Below the pieces are notes generated by a model. The model had not been told where the DNA came from and ran no database searches. It worked only from the letters and a program-made list of their open reading frames with translations. The position numbers were made by a program, and so were the translations under genes. From Dentipellis sp. KUC8613 (lineage: Eukaryota; Basidiomycota; Agaricomycetes; Russulales; Hericiaceae): a DNA stretch of 64,000 bases. Positions 1-12,878 of the stretch are shown in pieces; within the stretch, counting starts at the first letter, position 1; every line of letters begins with the position of its first letter. The DNA lies in assembly GCA_002286715.1 (NCBI GenBank), contig NSJX01000023.1:254524-318523 (forward strand). The letters run 5' to 3'.

Positions 1-3000
1 TACAAAGTCCAAAGAGGAGATGCAGCGACTGGCTGATATCCTTTCTGAGCCCGACTTCGATTCTGCAGCCTTCGCCGGTTTCAATATGGACACGCAGACC
101 AAGATCCTGGACAATTCTTCAATACCATTCTTTGGAGACGACTGGATTGAGGAGTCTGTCGAGATTGAAATCCCATCCGGCAAGAAAGGCGAGGCGTCAC
201 GCCCTTTTACAGTCCCTGGTTTACATCGCCGTTCACTTGTCTCCGTCATCCGTTCCGCCTTCACCGAAGCTTTGGGGGCACGATTTCATTTCACACCCTT
301 TTTTCTCCGTCACATCTCGCCCGATACAGGCAAGACTGAACGCGTCTACAGTGAGCTCTACAACTCGGATGCATGGATCCAGGAGCATGAGAAGCTGCAG
401 AAATCACCTAACAATGACGGTCTTGAAAAGGTTATCGCCGCGCTTATGCTTTGGTCCGACTCAACTTGTCTAGCGACATTCGGGACTGCGAAAGCATGGC
501 CCTTGTACATGTCTTTTGGAAATTTGTCGAAATATGTTCGTATCCAACCATCTGCCAATGCTATCCATCATCTGGCATATATACCATCGGTATGTGCGAC
601 CAACGGCCAGTTGAGCTTGCTGGAATATTAACTGCACTGCCGCACAGCTTCCTGATTGTATATCAGAATTTCTTCTCGATATTGCGAAGACTGTGGCAAA
701 AAGCAGCGACAAAGTCAAGAAGATCGCAGCGCCACTCTTGACGCACTGCCGGCGTGAACTCATGCATGCAGTCCTTCGTGCTGTATTTGATACGGAGTTC
801 ATCCATGCCTACAAGCATGGTATCGTCATTCGGTGTGCTGATGGGAAAGAGCGGCGAGTTTATCCCCGTATCTTCACTTACTCTGCTGACTATCCCGAGA
901 AGTAAGTGTACATGTTTTATGAGATACCATTCATGTAACCTTTCCCTCAGGGTTCTTTTGGCGACAATCAGAGACAATGGCCTCTGCCCTTGTCCACGGT
1001 GCTTTGTCAAGAAAAGTAACTTTGATGAAATGGGCTGGGTTCTCGACATGCGACGCCGCGCTCTTCATGTTCGCGTTTACTTTGCCAACAAGATTGCTGC
1101 AGCTCGCCGAGCAATTTACGAGCTTGGCCGTGTCGTCAATGGCACGGCTGTTGACAGAATTCTCAAAGAATTCTCGTTGACACCAACTCAGGTACTTGCA
1201 GCCAATATTCCGTACACTGAAATTTCTGACCTCAAATCATAGAATGCATTTGTTGATTTGCTCTCGCCTCATGGCTTCAACATCTTTGACGCTCTTGTTG
1301 TCGATTTATTGCATGAATTTGAGCTTGGTGTATGGAAGGCAGTCTTTATCCATCTCATCCGCGTTCTCTTTGTACAACTTCATGGGCCAAACCTCATAGC
1401 CGAACTGAATTCCCGGTAAGCATGATTTTTTGTATCAATTCTTTACCTTTCAAGGCCTCATAGTGTCATAGATATCGTCAAGTACCACCATTCAGCAGCA
1501 CAATCCGGCGCTTCGACAATAATGCATCTGAAATGAAGAAGCTTGCTGCTCGCGACTATGAGGATCTTTTGCAGGTGCGTCAAGCGGGCTCCATCTGTCA
1601 ATATTCTCTTACATATAGCTATTTGCTAGTGCTCCATTCCCGTCTTTGACCGGCTTCTTCCAGAGCCGTTAAACACATTGGTCATGACAGTCCTCTACCG
1701 GCTTTGCGAGTGGCATGCCCTCGCAAAACTCAGGATGCATACGGACACGACCCTAGAACTTCTTACTAAGGCCACACGAACCATGGGCACAGAGCTGCGT
1801 CGCTTTCGAGATCGCACACGCAATCTTTCGACCGTGGAACTCCCGAAGGAAGTTGAGGCTCGTGTGCGCCGAGAAAATAAGACTCCTGGCGCTGGTCCTG
1901 CTTCGTCATCTGCACGGCCCCGTTTTCTGAACCTTTTGACATACAAGTTTCATGCCCTCGCAGATTATGTTCCACATATTCGACTCTTTGGGACAACAGA
2001 ATCCTACTCTACACTCATTGTGCGTTCTTCTTCTCACTACTTGTCTCTAATCGATTCTCAACAATGTCGTAGGGCGAAGCCGCTCACCGCCTTGTGAAGC
2101 AGCTGTATGGGCGAACCAATAAACGTGCTGCTGAGCGGCAGATGACGGCTCATGAGTCTCGGCGTCGCCGCCTACGCCGTGCTGGCGAAGCCATGGAACG
2201 CGCTCGGCTGGGCGGGCATCCACACCCTGCCGCATTGTCTGATTCTTCAGACCCGTATGTATCCTTTTCTGAAGAAACTCGCCGTCATCACCGCATTGTA
2301 CGTTCTCGGAGCAATTCCCGTCATATCCGTCGCCTCCTTGCAGAGCATGCTGGAGATCCCGCTGTGAAAGTAAAAATCCGTTTCTCTTGTATTTATCTCC
2401 AACTCACTACGGTGAACAGAACTTCGTAACCATGTTGAAGGACAACATTCTCGGACGCCTGCGTGGAGATGCATGGGATCCTGACACCGAGTTCACAGAG
2501 GATGAACGCCGATCAGTCATCATCGACAACAATACCATATACTCTGGCAACACCCTCACGGTAAACTACACAACTTACGACGTGCGCCGCGATCAAGATA
2601 TAGTCAATATTCGCACACGCCCGCATGTCATGCTCCTTAGCCAAGATCCCAACGTGAAGTTTTGGTACGCACAAGTGATCGGAATATTCCATGCACAAGT
2701 CCATTACCGTAACATGTCGCCGAAACGGATGGAGTTTCTCTGGGTGCGATGGTACGGCTCTGACCCAGAGACTCGTGCACCCGGCTCGCGCACTGCACGC
2801 CTTCCCAAGATCGGCTTTGTCCCAGAAGACGACCCCCTCCCCTTCGGATTCATCGACCCATCTGTAGTCATACGTGCTGCTCATATTGTGCCTGCGTTCG
2901 CCGACGGAAGGACAACTGGGCTCTTGCGAGAAGGAAAGAGTGTCGGACGTCTCGACGGAGCTACCGATGACTGGACCAACTTCTTTGTTATGATGTGTGT

Positions 3001-3438
3001 TTTCTTTTCTGCATAAATTCAGAACCCCTACTAACTACTTCCTCTGTCCCTGATAGTTTCGTAGACCGTGACATGTACATGCGACATATAGGTGGAGGAA
3101 TTGGACATATAGGGTGCACCAGTGGCGATAATGCAGGGTCGGCGCCGAAGGAAGACTCACCACCGGAAGACAACGATGGCGAAGATGAGAATATCCCCGA
3201 ACTCCCTATGCTCGACCTTAGTGATCCGCCTGTTCCAGCAGAGGTAGATGGCGAGGACGATGAGATCAACGAAGAAGATGACGACGAACTGGGAGAAAAT
3301 GGGTACGAGTTTGAAGACGACGACGGCGGCGACGAGGGTGCTGAAGATATTGGGTCGGGCGAAGAGGATGATTTCGATGCTATGAGTATCGATAGTGACA
3401 TCAGCCACGATGCAGATTTAGATGACCTGTATGAATGA
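1..3438 (+). CDS. Plavaka-type transposase (CACTA superfamily), 5' end outside window
   Basis: This is the catalytic protein of a Plavaka DNA transposon, a CACTA-related family of Agaricomycetes. The frame is open to the left edge, so the N-terminus is missing. Nine exons join in frame: 1-589, 648-901, 951-1191, 1243-1415, 1472-1574, 1630-2019, 2073-2369, 2420-2994 and 3057-3438. Family hallmarks are MLWSDSTCLATFG, YMSFGNLSKYVR followed by HHLAYIPSLPD (completed across intron 1), CPRCFVKK, and DLLHEFELGVWK. The last exon is a strongly acidic tail rich in D and E, ending DDLYE. I saw no stop or frameshift in about 1,000 residues, so the copy may be recent or active. The assignment rests on remembered family motifs. 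Exon borders are canonical GT-AG except that the exon 8 donor is chosen by phase. Confidence 0.85.
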
Positions 3439-3680
3439 AAGAGCAGCTGTGTAATATATTTCGTTGTTCATTTGCAAAGTAGGGAAGAAAAGCAATTACG
3501 GCTCTCCGGACACGGGCACTGTGGCAGGTGCTCGCCCACCATTGTTCTTAAAATTACTATGTATATGGGGATTGATGCATTCACGGTGAACCTCTTGACC
3601 TTCATGGCAGTATTCGCGGGAAGCAGGTGCGCACTGTCAAGCTTCGGGGTATTGACACAAGTCTTCTGATGTAAACAACC

Positions 3681-3820
3681 ACTTACCTGACCCGGTGCTA
3701 TCCCATTACCCTCTACCACAACACTCTCACCTAGTCAACCCCTTACCTGAGCTGCTCCAAGATTACAGCGTCGTTTATACGGGCTTACGAGGAATAGTGA
3801 CGTCGAAATAACTTACCTGA
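3681..3820 (+). repeat. Three direct copies of cttacctga, possible transposon subterminal repeats
   Basis: The nonamer cttacctga occurs at about 3682, 3742 and 3812, spaced 60 and 70 bp apart. A related tacctga lies near 4027. They start about 240 bp after the transposase stop codon. CACTA-like elements carry short subterminal repeats bound by their transposase, so this could be the right end of the Plavaka element. The terminal inverted repeat could not be confirmed because the left end is outside the window. Confidence 0.4.
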
Positions 3821-5263
3821 AGGCTGGCAAAGATAATTCAGAGCACACAAAGCTCGGTGAGATAATTCATCCATTATAATCCCCCCTGTGATGCCTCTAC
3901 ATCTAACGCACGCACATGACACCCGTGACGCTATTTAAGGGAGGGCGGCAGCGACCGATGCTCGCCGAGCAGTCAAAGCCAGAGACCAGCCCTCCCGGGC
4001 AAGGGCAATGGCGGTCGCTCGGCCAATACCTGACTCAGATGTCAGAATGGTGACACTTGAGAATCAGATACAAGCATCTTTCGAGTTTTCGAAATGCTTC
4101 CGTCGTGCGTTCTGGTACAAGACATGATCAGACCATCTCGACATCAACACTAACCTGACGACGCTCCCGTTATGAGGCCAACTTTGCCTTTGCCACCAGT
4201 CATTCCGATCTGCTATGCGCTCGCCGGCGGATGTAGTACGGTCCGCGGTACTTGGAGACGATGGTGATAACGACAGAGGCGTTGGTCCCCAGAATAACTT
4301 GGCAATTGTTATTGACCGTAGTCGGCGCAATATTGCCTCGGATCCGGTTACCCCGGCCCGCCAAGTATCCTTCGGGGCCGACGGGCGCTAACTGGAACTC
4401 CGCCCTCTGCCGGCATTCGCCGCCTGACTTCAATCCCTTGGTCCTTCGGTTGTCCCCATACCTTGCGTGCGACGGTCTTGCAGCTAACTTCACCTTACAC
4501 ACTATACAGAAAGGCCACATCAGATCTGCAAGATTTGCTTTAGCACACGGGACTATCCTGAGATAGAGTCATACTTATCTAGAAAGTGTTCAACGCGCGC
4601 CTTCTTGTATTCGAACACCTGCTGTAGAAAGTAAGTAAATTCGACCCTTTCCGCCAGGCGCTGATGTTCTTGAATTCTTCTCGACGTTATCGAAAACTGA
4701 TGCATGATGATCTGGCGGCAACTGTCTGTTATCTTTCCTCTCCCGGCCACCTCAAACACCACGATCCACGGACGATGATGCACAGACAGCTCTTCTCTTG
4801 CCTTCCGCAGGAGTGTGCGTCGGCGCTTCTGTCCGAGCATCGCCCAATGACATATCGCTTATTTCACACAGCCTTCACAGAGGCATTTAACCTTCCAAAA
4901 GAGCATTATAGAGACAGCGCTGACTGCCTTAAAGCTTCAGCACAGCGCTCTAGTGCCCGGAGGTATGATGGTTAGGCACAAACACTCATGGGCAGGACTA
5001 AAAGGATTGCCTCTATAGTACTTACCCCGTGGTTGCGACTGAATGTTCCGGCAGGGTTGCAGGAGCGCTGTCTAGAAAGTCGGACGATATCCACGGAGGA
5101 CGACCCTACCGAACGCCCATATCTCGTCCGATCGTCGTACGCCGTTGCGACGATGGTCCAATCAAACTAATTGTTCAGGAACGACTGTTCATTTCAGCGT
5201 CGGGTCTCTGAGAATGCGATGCGACCCCCCGCACCATGCCGTTAGGACCCCATTTCTTACAGA

Positions 5264-5270
5264 TATAAAG
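5264..5270 (+). promoter_or_regulatory. TATA-like box before the tyrosinase
   Basis: The sequence tataaag lies 53 bp before the chosen ATG at 5317 and supports that start. Confidence 0.4.
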
Positions 5271-5316
5271 GCATCACAGAAGGCCGCAACGAGGACGGCG
5301 TGGGCTCGAAGCGAAG

Positions 5317-6923
5317 ATGTTTTCACCCCTTGCCTTCGCTCTTATCGCTTTCTTGACCATCTCTGTAGGTGCCGAACCATGCACTAAGCCCTCCGTCCGC
5401 AGGGAGTGGCGCTCCATGTCCAAGGCAGATCGGTCTGCTTGGATCCGTGCAGTCAAGGTGGATACATTTGACACGCGCTGCCGTTATTCCTACTGACTGT
5501 ACTTTTCCCAGTGTCTTTCGCATTTACCTCATGATCCTGCCTTCTCACCCTCTGTGGACCCTTCGATCTCATTAATTCCCCCAGTCAACGCTTCCGGGTC
5601 TTACTACGATGGTACGTATTGCCACAAATCGTTCGCCCCGACTTAAAGCACTCTACGTATACCTTCGGCTGTCTAGACTTCGTATACATGCACATGGACT
5701 TGAACGTCCGAGTACGTGTTCTGCCGTGGTATATGGGGATCGAGACGAAAAGACTGATTGCCGGCAACAGATTCATTTCACAGGATTGTTCCTTCCCTGG
5801 CATCGATGGTATGTCAACGTCTACGAAACGGCACTCAAGGAAAAGTGCGGCTACGAGGGCTCCGCACCCTACTGGAACTGGAGCCAAGGTACGCCTGCCA
5901 GCAGTCTGCAAGTTTGCGCACTGTGTTGACCGCTCTCGCTAAACGCTGCAGACTCAGCCGACGTCTACGACGCCTCGATCTTCCAAGAGTCCGACCCAAC
6001 GAGCGGCCTCGGCGGGTGGGGCAACCCCGCGAAGGACTACAGCGTCCCGGACGGCGGCTTCAGCGACTTACACCTATCCTACCCCTCGCCACACACCCTG
6101 CGCCGCAACTTTACCCTACAGCCGTACATTACGCAGACCTCGCCGCTCTTCCCGGACCCCGCGAAGCAGGCGAACGCGACTTTCACACCAACAGAGGTGG
6201 CGAAGCTCGTGAACGGGTTTTCGGGCGATTATGTTGGGTTCCAGAAATACTTCGAGGGGTTCGAGGTCAGTTGCGCCGCCTGGGATCATGATGTGAACGT
6301 GGACTGACGTGGATTCTGCAGGGTGCGCATGGGAGTGTACATCTTATCATGGGCGGGTAAGCACGTGGTGCGAAGGACCTTCTGTGTTCTCGGGCTTATT
6401 TCCTGCCCACATCAGTGACATGGGCGGCACATGCCCCCAGAATGCGCCGAAGAACTGTACGCCAGGGCCGACCTGGTCTGCTAATGGTAGGGAACTCTCC
6501 TATATTTAGAACCACCCCGCTGACCGGCAGTGATACCACAGAACCCATGTTCTGGATGCACCATGCTGTAAGCGAACCATCCCCTTATATCGGATCGGAA
6601 CTATGTCAGGCTTACGGATGCTGTCTGTGCAGATGGTCGATAAGGTCTGGTACGACTGGCAGCACAAGAGCCCCGCGAATTTCTGGAAATATTCTGGTGG
6701 TTCCGTCGAAGCCATATCCAATCTCACCGGGTACGAACAATACCCCAACGGCGCCCCGCCCATGCTTTCGGTAAGCTTCATCCCCGCTACGAAGTCGCCT
6801 TGATGAAGTGCTGATGAATGGTAGCTCAATTCCGCTATGCCCGCGGATGGCTTGTTCCCCGAGGCAACTATTTACGACGTTATGAATACGACAGGTGGAT
6901 TCCTTTGCTACAAGTATGAGTAA
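5317..6923 (+). CDS. Secreted short tyrosinase (polyphenol oxidase)
   Basis: This is a type-3 copper enzyme that hydroxylates monophenols and oxidises o-diphenols to quinones. Ten exons (5317-5457, 5512-5611, 5677-5711, 5771-5888, 5952-6265, 6322-6356, 6416-6486, 6542-6567, 6633-6770, 6825-6923) sum to 1,077 nt, giving 358 residues. Residues 1-19 form a signal peptide (MFSPLAFALIAFLTISVGA). Copper A histidines are in YMHMDLN, IHFTGLF and LPWHRWY. Copper B histidines are in GAHGSVHLIMGG and FWMHHA. The protein stops at FLCYKYE, soon after the core domain, so it lacks the C-terminal lid and membrane parts of the large intracellular mushroom tyrosinases. That, with the signal peptide, indicates the short extracellular class. 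All key histidines are present and the enzyme looks functional. Confidence 0.9.
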
Positions 6924-7174
6924 CTCCGGTTTTTGGCTACTCAAGGACTATCTCCGCCATTGACTTATTTATTCTATTCAACTGTAGAAATAGTGATGTA
7001 CACCAGAAGTACACACAACATGTCTATACACGTATTACAGTAAAGTGTAGTCTCTTCATAGTCTGGGTTACTCAAAGTCCTTTCTTCACTCATCACTACC
7101 CATCTCATAATCATTTCGCATATCATCGTTGTCAGAGTGTTCATGGAACTCATCTAGAAATCGATTAGCGATTG

Positions 7175-8366
7175 TCAAGATAGAGGGTGAAATTCAAGCG
7201 CACCGCTTCCTTCGGAATCCTCATGACTCTCTTCGTCAGGGTAGTCATTTTTGTAATACTCCTCAGCTGCGGAAGACATTAGGGTGTGAACATTGAAAGT
7301 GCAAGTGCATGCACATACCATTGGAGTCCTCGTCAGCATCGTCTTCCGGCTCAGATTCAGAATCAGACGAGAAGGGATCAGAGAACGAAGCAGGGAGGCC
7401 CGTTCTAGAGCGAGTTAGATGCATGAATCACAAACGACAACACGGGAGATAAAGAGTACTAACAGAGTTCCAATGTTCGATACGCTTGCATAGTTCAGAG
7501 CACCCGGGCGGTGGAAGAACACATCCCAAACATAGTCGGGATCTTCTGCATTCGTCGCTGGCGGGGCGCCTGGCGAAAGGGGTGAAGTGGCGGCGGGTGC
7601 AGGAGGTGTGGTTTCGCTGACTGTAAACCAGGTGAAGTGATGAGGCGCGCAGACGGCCCTCAATGAAGGCAGATACTTACCTTTCAGGTAGTCCTGCAGA
7701 AGCGGGAGGAACTTCTCAATTTCCGGGTCCACAGGTGTCGCTTTCTCACTGGCGAGAATCGCGTCGTACATCTGGAAATCCGCTTTCTGCTTCTCTAGAT
7801 CCTTCGCTGAAAGCACAACAGGTCTAGTCCATGTCAATCAGACAGTGAGTCAATAACGTATAGAGTCGGCTCACGGTGCGGTTGCATAGGGGTTGGGCTT
7901 ATAGTCGCCTGAAGCATTGATGATCGTGTACTGCCTGCCGGGGTCTGCTCTCGGTGGTACGGCCAGAGGCTCCCTGGGCGGTTCCGCGCCGACTTTACTC
8001 GACTGCTCGCGAGCGAGTGTAGATATCCGATCCTGATATGCATCGAGACGTGTAAGATGCTTCCGCTCTGCCCCAGTGAAGACGAAATGCCGGATCGCAC
8101 CTGGAGTTCTTTCGTCGCCCGCTCGTCGTCCCATGCATCCTGCTCTAACGTCTCCGCGAACTGAAACACGTCCATACCTCCCCGCGACTTCTTCCTCCTG
8201 ATGCGCGACTCAACGACTGCAACATGAAGTTAAGTATCCTATATACCGAACCCAGTGTGATGTACAACATACCCAAGGCATCGAGAGGTTCGTCCGTCCT
8301 CTTCCGCTTGATTCGCAAGATCGTGTAGGGCTGCCGCGGCGGCAACGATGTTTTCTCGGTTGCCAT
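7175..8366 (-). CDS. iwr1: RNA polymerase II nuclear import protein Iwr1 (SLC7A6OS family)
   Basis: Iwr1 binds assembled RNA polymerase II in the cytoplasm and brings it into the nucleus with importin. Seven exons (8366-8273, 8216-8101, 8032-7875, 7823-7681, 7620-7464, 7404-7319, 7266-7175) sum to 846 nt, giving 281 residues. The N-terminus carries the family opening YTILRIKRKRTDEPLDAL. The Iwr1 domain core is DPDYVWDVFFHRPG near residue 200. An acidic tail follows (SSDSESEPEDDADEDSN, then EEYYKNDYPDEE). These three blocks in this order are diagnostic of the family. The start is the first ATG, which gives the conserved N-terminus directly. The gene is divergent from the aldo-keto reductase at 8844. 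Confidence 0.85.
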
Positions 8367-8843
8367 TGTCGTGTTCGAATCTCGGATTTGGGGATGGTGA
8401 TTTTTCCTGGTAGAGTTTGTTGGGCAGTATTAAGGTGTAATGAAGTAGCTTGCAAGATTGTTAGGAGGTGATTTGCTCTCCCGATAACTCCTTGAGCCTA
8501 GGCGCTGGATGACGTAGTATTACGTAAAATAAATAATGAACTTGGTTGACTGTGAGGGTACCTCCTTCTGCATTCTCCATCGACAAGTAACGACCAACAT
8601 TGTTTACTAGGTGGCCGAGATAAATCCTCAAAATTTGTAGGAAGGGATATTGATTTCTTGTTAGACATTTCGAAATGATCTACTGAAGTTTGCAAGGACA
8701 CCTCCACGCAAGTCGCTTTCATGCCCGCACTTCAACGCTGGCATTAACGGCCCTATCGTCCAACCAGGACACAACTCTAGCAGATTTAACTAGGTGTTGA
8801 TTCAAAAATATCAAGATTACAAAAAATTGAACTCGAAGTAATT
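8367..8843. promoter_or_regulatory. Divergent promoter region, iwr1 and aldo-keto reductase
   Basis: This 477 bp, fairly AT-rich stretch lies between two head-to-head start codons. I see no additional gene or distinct motif in it. Confidence 0.5.
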
Positions 8844-10177
8844 ATGTCCAATGATATGCCGTCCTTGACAATTTCCTCTGCTGTCCGGCTTTCCTCAGGT
8901 AACGCGACGCGGCTTTTCACTTCCTGAAGCTGTTTGCTTTTATAATGGTTGATATCATCGATAGGCTATCTCATGCCCCTGGTCGGCTTGGGAGTGTACC
9001 AAAATTATCATACCGCTACGTCGGTTGTGGATGCTCTTTCCGTGGGTTATAGGTCCGTTGCACCACTCCGACCCAATTCTCTGAATAGGGGACTCAGCAC
9101 TCAAGTGATTGTCAGGCATGTAGATACCGCGCAGGCCTACCGAAGTGAGGCACATGTCGGAGAAGGCGTACGCAACGGCGGCGTTCCACGTAGCGAAGTC
9201 TTCATCAGTACGACTGATTGCCTTAACTGAATGTAAACGCTGGGCGCACGAACTCACACACTTGGAGCTAGCGACAAAATGTATCAACAAGACTCACGGT
9301 TATGAGAGCACTCTGCGAGGGGTGGATACGTCGCTCGAGAAATTTGGATTTGGTATGTCAACCCAGCGTCGCTCCGCTCTTCCTGATGCCCTAGTATGAC
9401 CTCGTGAACAGATTACATCGATCTTTTCCTCATACACGATCCCATGTCGGGTTCGGAAAGACGCCTAGCAACGTATCGCGCTCTTCTCGAAGCAAGGGAC
9501 AAGGGCAAAATACGGAGCGTAGGAGTATCAAATTAGTACGTCTATCTTGACTATGGATAGCGCATAAAATATCCCCAAGCAAAGCTGACCTGGTTATTCG
9601 GGCCATAGCGGTATTCATCACCTCGAAGAAATAGAAAAATTAGGCATGGAGCTACCCGCAGTTAACCAGATCGAAGTCAGTCCCGTTTTATCTCCAATTA
9701 GAGATGGAGCTCATCGGTGCATGTCACCAGCTGCACCCTTTCTGTCAACAAAAACCAATTGTTGCATGGTGCCGAGCTCGCGGCATCGTGATTCAAGCAT
9801 ATTGCCCCCTCATACGCGGAAATATGGACGACCCGGTTATCGTCGGTGTTGCTAAGAAAGTGCGTCCAGCCATAATGGAGAAGCTTGCCTCTCTGACCTC
9901 CCCGAAAGCACAACCGCGATGCAGCCCAGATCCTCATTAGATGGTCACTACAGCACGGGTCAGTTTCTCTCGACATCGTCGCACTATTTGCATCCATGCT
10001 ATCTGACAATTGTTTTCCAGATTCAGCCCGCTGCCAAAATCCGAACACAAAGAACGCATTATCTCAAACATTCAACTATATGACTTTGAACTTGACGAAG
10101 ACGACATGAAGGCATTGGACGCACTTGACAGGGGAGACGAAGGCGCGATTCAATGGAATCCCATCCACGTTCCGTAA
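8844..10177 (+). CDS. Aldo-keto reductase, GCY1/YPR1-like
   Basis: This is an NADPH-dependent carbonyl reductase of the aldo-keto reductase superfamily, cytosolic by its lack of a signal. Nine exons (8844-8898, 8965-9052, 9116-9207, 9272-9352, 9412-9535, 9609-9675, 9731-9859, 9909-9958, 10021-10177) sum to 843 nt, giving 280 residues. The catalytic tetrad is visible: Asp and Tyr in HVDTAQAY, Lys in TTKCI, His in LFLIHDP. Cofactor-binding segments are SVGVSNYG, AYCPL and FSPLPKS. Exon 1 encodes MSNDMPSLTISSAVRLSSG, completing the usual N-terminus before MPLVGLGVYQNY. The stop codon lies 52 bp from the stop of the P450 on the other strand. The natural substrate cannot be told from sequence. Confidence 0.88.
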
Positions 10178-10229
10178 CACGCTTGGCATATACGTACGTA
10201 CAAAGTAATAGATTCTCAACGCAACAAAA

Positions 10230-12436
10230 CTACGCCTCATCTCGAGCCGAATGATGCAAATTCGCAGCAAGGATAAGCTGCCTCGCTTTCTCGCTTCTCG
10301 GCAGAATCGCGCACTTGAAGTCTTTCGGATGACTTCAAACAATCTGTCAGGCGCAAAGCGTGTTGACAAGGAACTCATGACAAACCTGACAAGATGATCC
10401 GTATATGCTTCCTCCACCGGGATGTCATTTCCATCACTATCTTTAGCCTTCACGACATCGAATACGGCAAGGACGGATGCCAGAACGAGCCACAAATTCG
10501 AATCGACGAGGTGGCGACCCGGGCAAATCCTGGAACATATCACGAATTAACGCAAGTTATACGGTTGAAGAGGGAAACTTCGTACCGTCGACCGAAGCCA
10601 AATTGACAGTTGAGTAAGGGATCTTCTTTTAGCTTTCCATCTGAGGTTAGGAAGCGTTCTGGCTTGAAGGACTCTGGATCTGGATAGATTTCCGGGTCGT
10701 GGAGGATCGCCCTGCCAAAATACACCGGTAAGATAAACTTATCGCCCAGGGACGAGAATCGTACCAAGAGTTTGCGAAGAGCACGGCCCCTTGGAATGTG
10801 ATTTCAATCGACGCTCGACACTACGAGGATATAATTTTACTGACCTTTTGGTATATAGTATCCTTCATAGACGCCATCCTCTGCCGCGGCATGCGGCAGA
10901 CCTGACATTGGGACCAATCAATCTAGCTGATAAACTGCGATAATCGAATGTAGACGTACCTAATGGTGCAACTAGCTTCCAACGACCAAGCTCTTTGCAT
11001 ATGGCGTCGATATACGGCATCTTTGGCCTATCGTTGAAATTCGGAAGTCTCTCGCGACCAACCACCGCGTCAAGCTCCGCTTGAGCTCTTGCTTTTACCT
11101 CTGGTCGCAACAGGAGAAGGAGGAAAAACGACAAAATTGATGCGACAGTCTAGAACAGCAGACGCCAGGCTTCAGCATTTCAAAAGATGAAGAATCAGGA
11201 CCCAAACGTACGGTATCTGCACCAGCTAAGGAAACGTCCGGCTCAGTTACGAGTTAGAACTGTGCGAAGAATTGCTCACCCGCGTAAACGGCAACTGCAA
11301 CGCGTTTCATAGCTTCTTCATCCTGTTTTGTAGCTTCACTGTCCTGATAGAAGTTCAAGCACTCCCGAACTATTGAAGGACGGTCAATTCCTTTGTTCTG
11401 CCACAATGGTCGTCAGAGAAAGGACTTCACACAAACCATCTTAGACGTACAAGGCTTTCTTTTGTATATTCGAATGGTGCGTTTATCATTTCTTGTACTA
11501 GACCATAGATGTAGCGTGCTCTGTGCTTGAACCCCATACCTGGTAGCCATTCGGGGAAGTGCCTCACTGGCGCTTGACCATCAGATCAGAAACAGGATTG
11601 GGGAATCCATACGTACAAAACGGAAACTCGTTCACCAGCGATGCGCCCGGCAATATGGACTCCGCTGCCAGGCCATTGACCTGGTCAGCAAGAGACACGA
11701 AGACGTCGTTCGATTCTTTGACATCATACCCGTATGTCAACGACATGACGATGGCGGCAGTGAAGCTGAAGGTGACGTTATATTACGCACCCTCTGAACA
11801 GACGACTAGGGACTTACTGTTTGACGTGTTCTTTCAAGTCCTCTGGAGTTTCGAGTAGACGCTTCAAAAGAGCATTCTTCTTCTCAATCTGCAAGGGTTT
11901 ATAGAGAGCGGCAGCTTGAGGTCGAAGACTATGGTCGATCAGTCTGCGCCCGACTCGCCAACCTTCAGAGTATTGCATCAAAGCGATAGATACGTCCCAG
12001 CCCATCCTTGAGAGTTATCAGAACCAATAATTCACAACGTCTTCCAGCACTCACAGCTCGAACATAGGAATCTTGGGCCGGTTCATATACACCGTCCCGC
12101 GCCGCTCGAAAAAATCCTTCGCAGCCTTCGCCGAGTTCACGATCACAATGACCTGACCAAGGGCAGTCACAGAAACAACATCGCCTACCATGAATCAGAA
12201 AAAGTGGCTGCATATCTTAAACACGACGTACCATATCGCTTTGCCCACTGTGCGTAGGTGACCCATGGCTTCACTGTCGGCATATCGAGCACATTCCCGA
12301 TGACCGGGAAACCTTTTGGCCCCGGAGGGTACGAGAGACCTCTTCGACTTCCCTGCTTGTCAGCATACTGCTTCAGAACGATAAGAAACAAGAGAGCAGC
12401 AACATAGTCGAGTATGGTGAACGGCAGTGTCGCCAT
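10230..12436 (-). CDS. Cytochrome P450 monooxygenase
   Basis: This is a membrane-anchored haem monooxygenase. The N-terminus has a hydrophobic anchor (FTILDYVAALLFLIVL) followed by the hinge PPGPKGFPVIGN. The I-helix has AGADT followed by TVASILSFF. The ExxR motif is KELGRW, the PERF motif is FKPERF, and the haem ligand loop is FGFGRRICPGRHL with the invariant Cys. The C-terminus reads SHPKDFKCAILPRSEKARQL after splicing the last intron. The gene has about a dozen short introns and I estimate about 510 residues, the usual length. I saw no lesion in the frames I could join. Its overall look resembles the large basidiomycete families annotated as O-methylsterigmatocystin oxidoreductase-like; the substrate is unknown. 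Confidence 0.88.
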
Positions 12437-12878
12437 CGGTCAGAGAAAAAGCGGGGCTATCAGAAAGCGAGCGAGTCCCTGAGAGCCTTGTTATAGAGGT
12501 TACGAGCTTCGAGACTTCTTCTCGAGATCGATCAGCCGGTCGCCTGCAGAGCGCTCGCATACGGAGATACACAATGATGAAATAACAAACCCGCAAACAA
12601 CAGCTCTGAGGACAAGCACCTGCAGTCAGTATTCCCATGATCGGGAGAAAGAGCCCTTATGAGAATGCTTCATCTTCTACGTGAATTGAAGAAGTAATGC
12701 AGCATGTAGGTCAACCGGAGGTAGAAGAGCAGGAAGGACAGTGGAGACCGCCGACCGCTGGCGGCATTTGCTACGAGCGCCCGCGTACCTCTCACGTGCA
12801 GCGCGAGGCCGATCACGTGTCCGAACGAGATACCCTGACATTTTAGCGCCCGTTCATCTTGTTCTCGACCTCCATCCC
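12437..12878. promoter_or_regulatory. Divergent promoter region, P450 and usb1
   Basis: This 442 bp region lies between two start codons facing away from each other. The frame of usb1 is open upstream, but the preceding residues do not look conserved, so ATG 12879 is preferred. Confidence 0.45.

Larger units (their letters stand above)
3439..5316. other. Noncoding or unrecognised region after the transposase
   Basis: There is no confidently supported gene here. The first 400 bp may be the 3' end of the Plavaka element. Minus-strand frames at 4200-4520 and 4553-4840 stay open for about 100 codons each and have moderately protein-like composition, but I recognise no family and could not join them with good splice sites. 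Confidence 0.4.
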
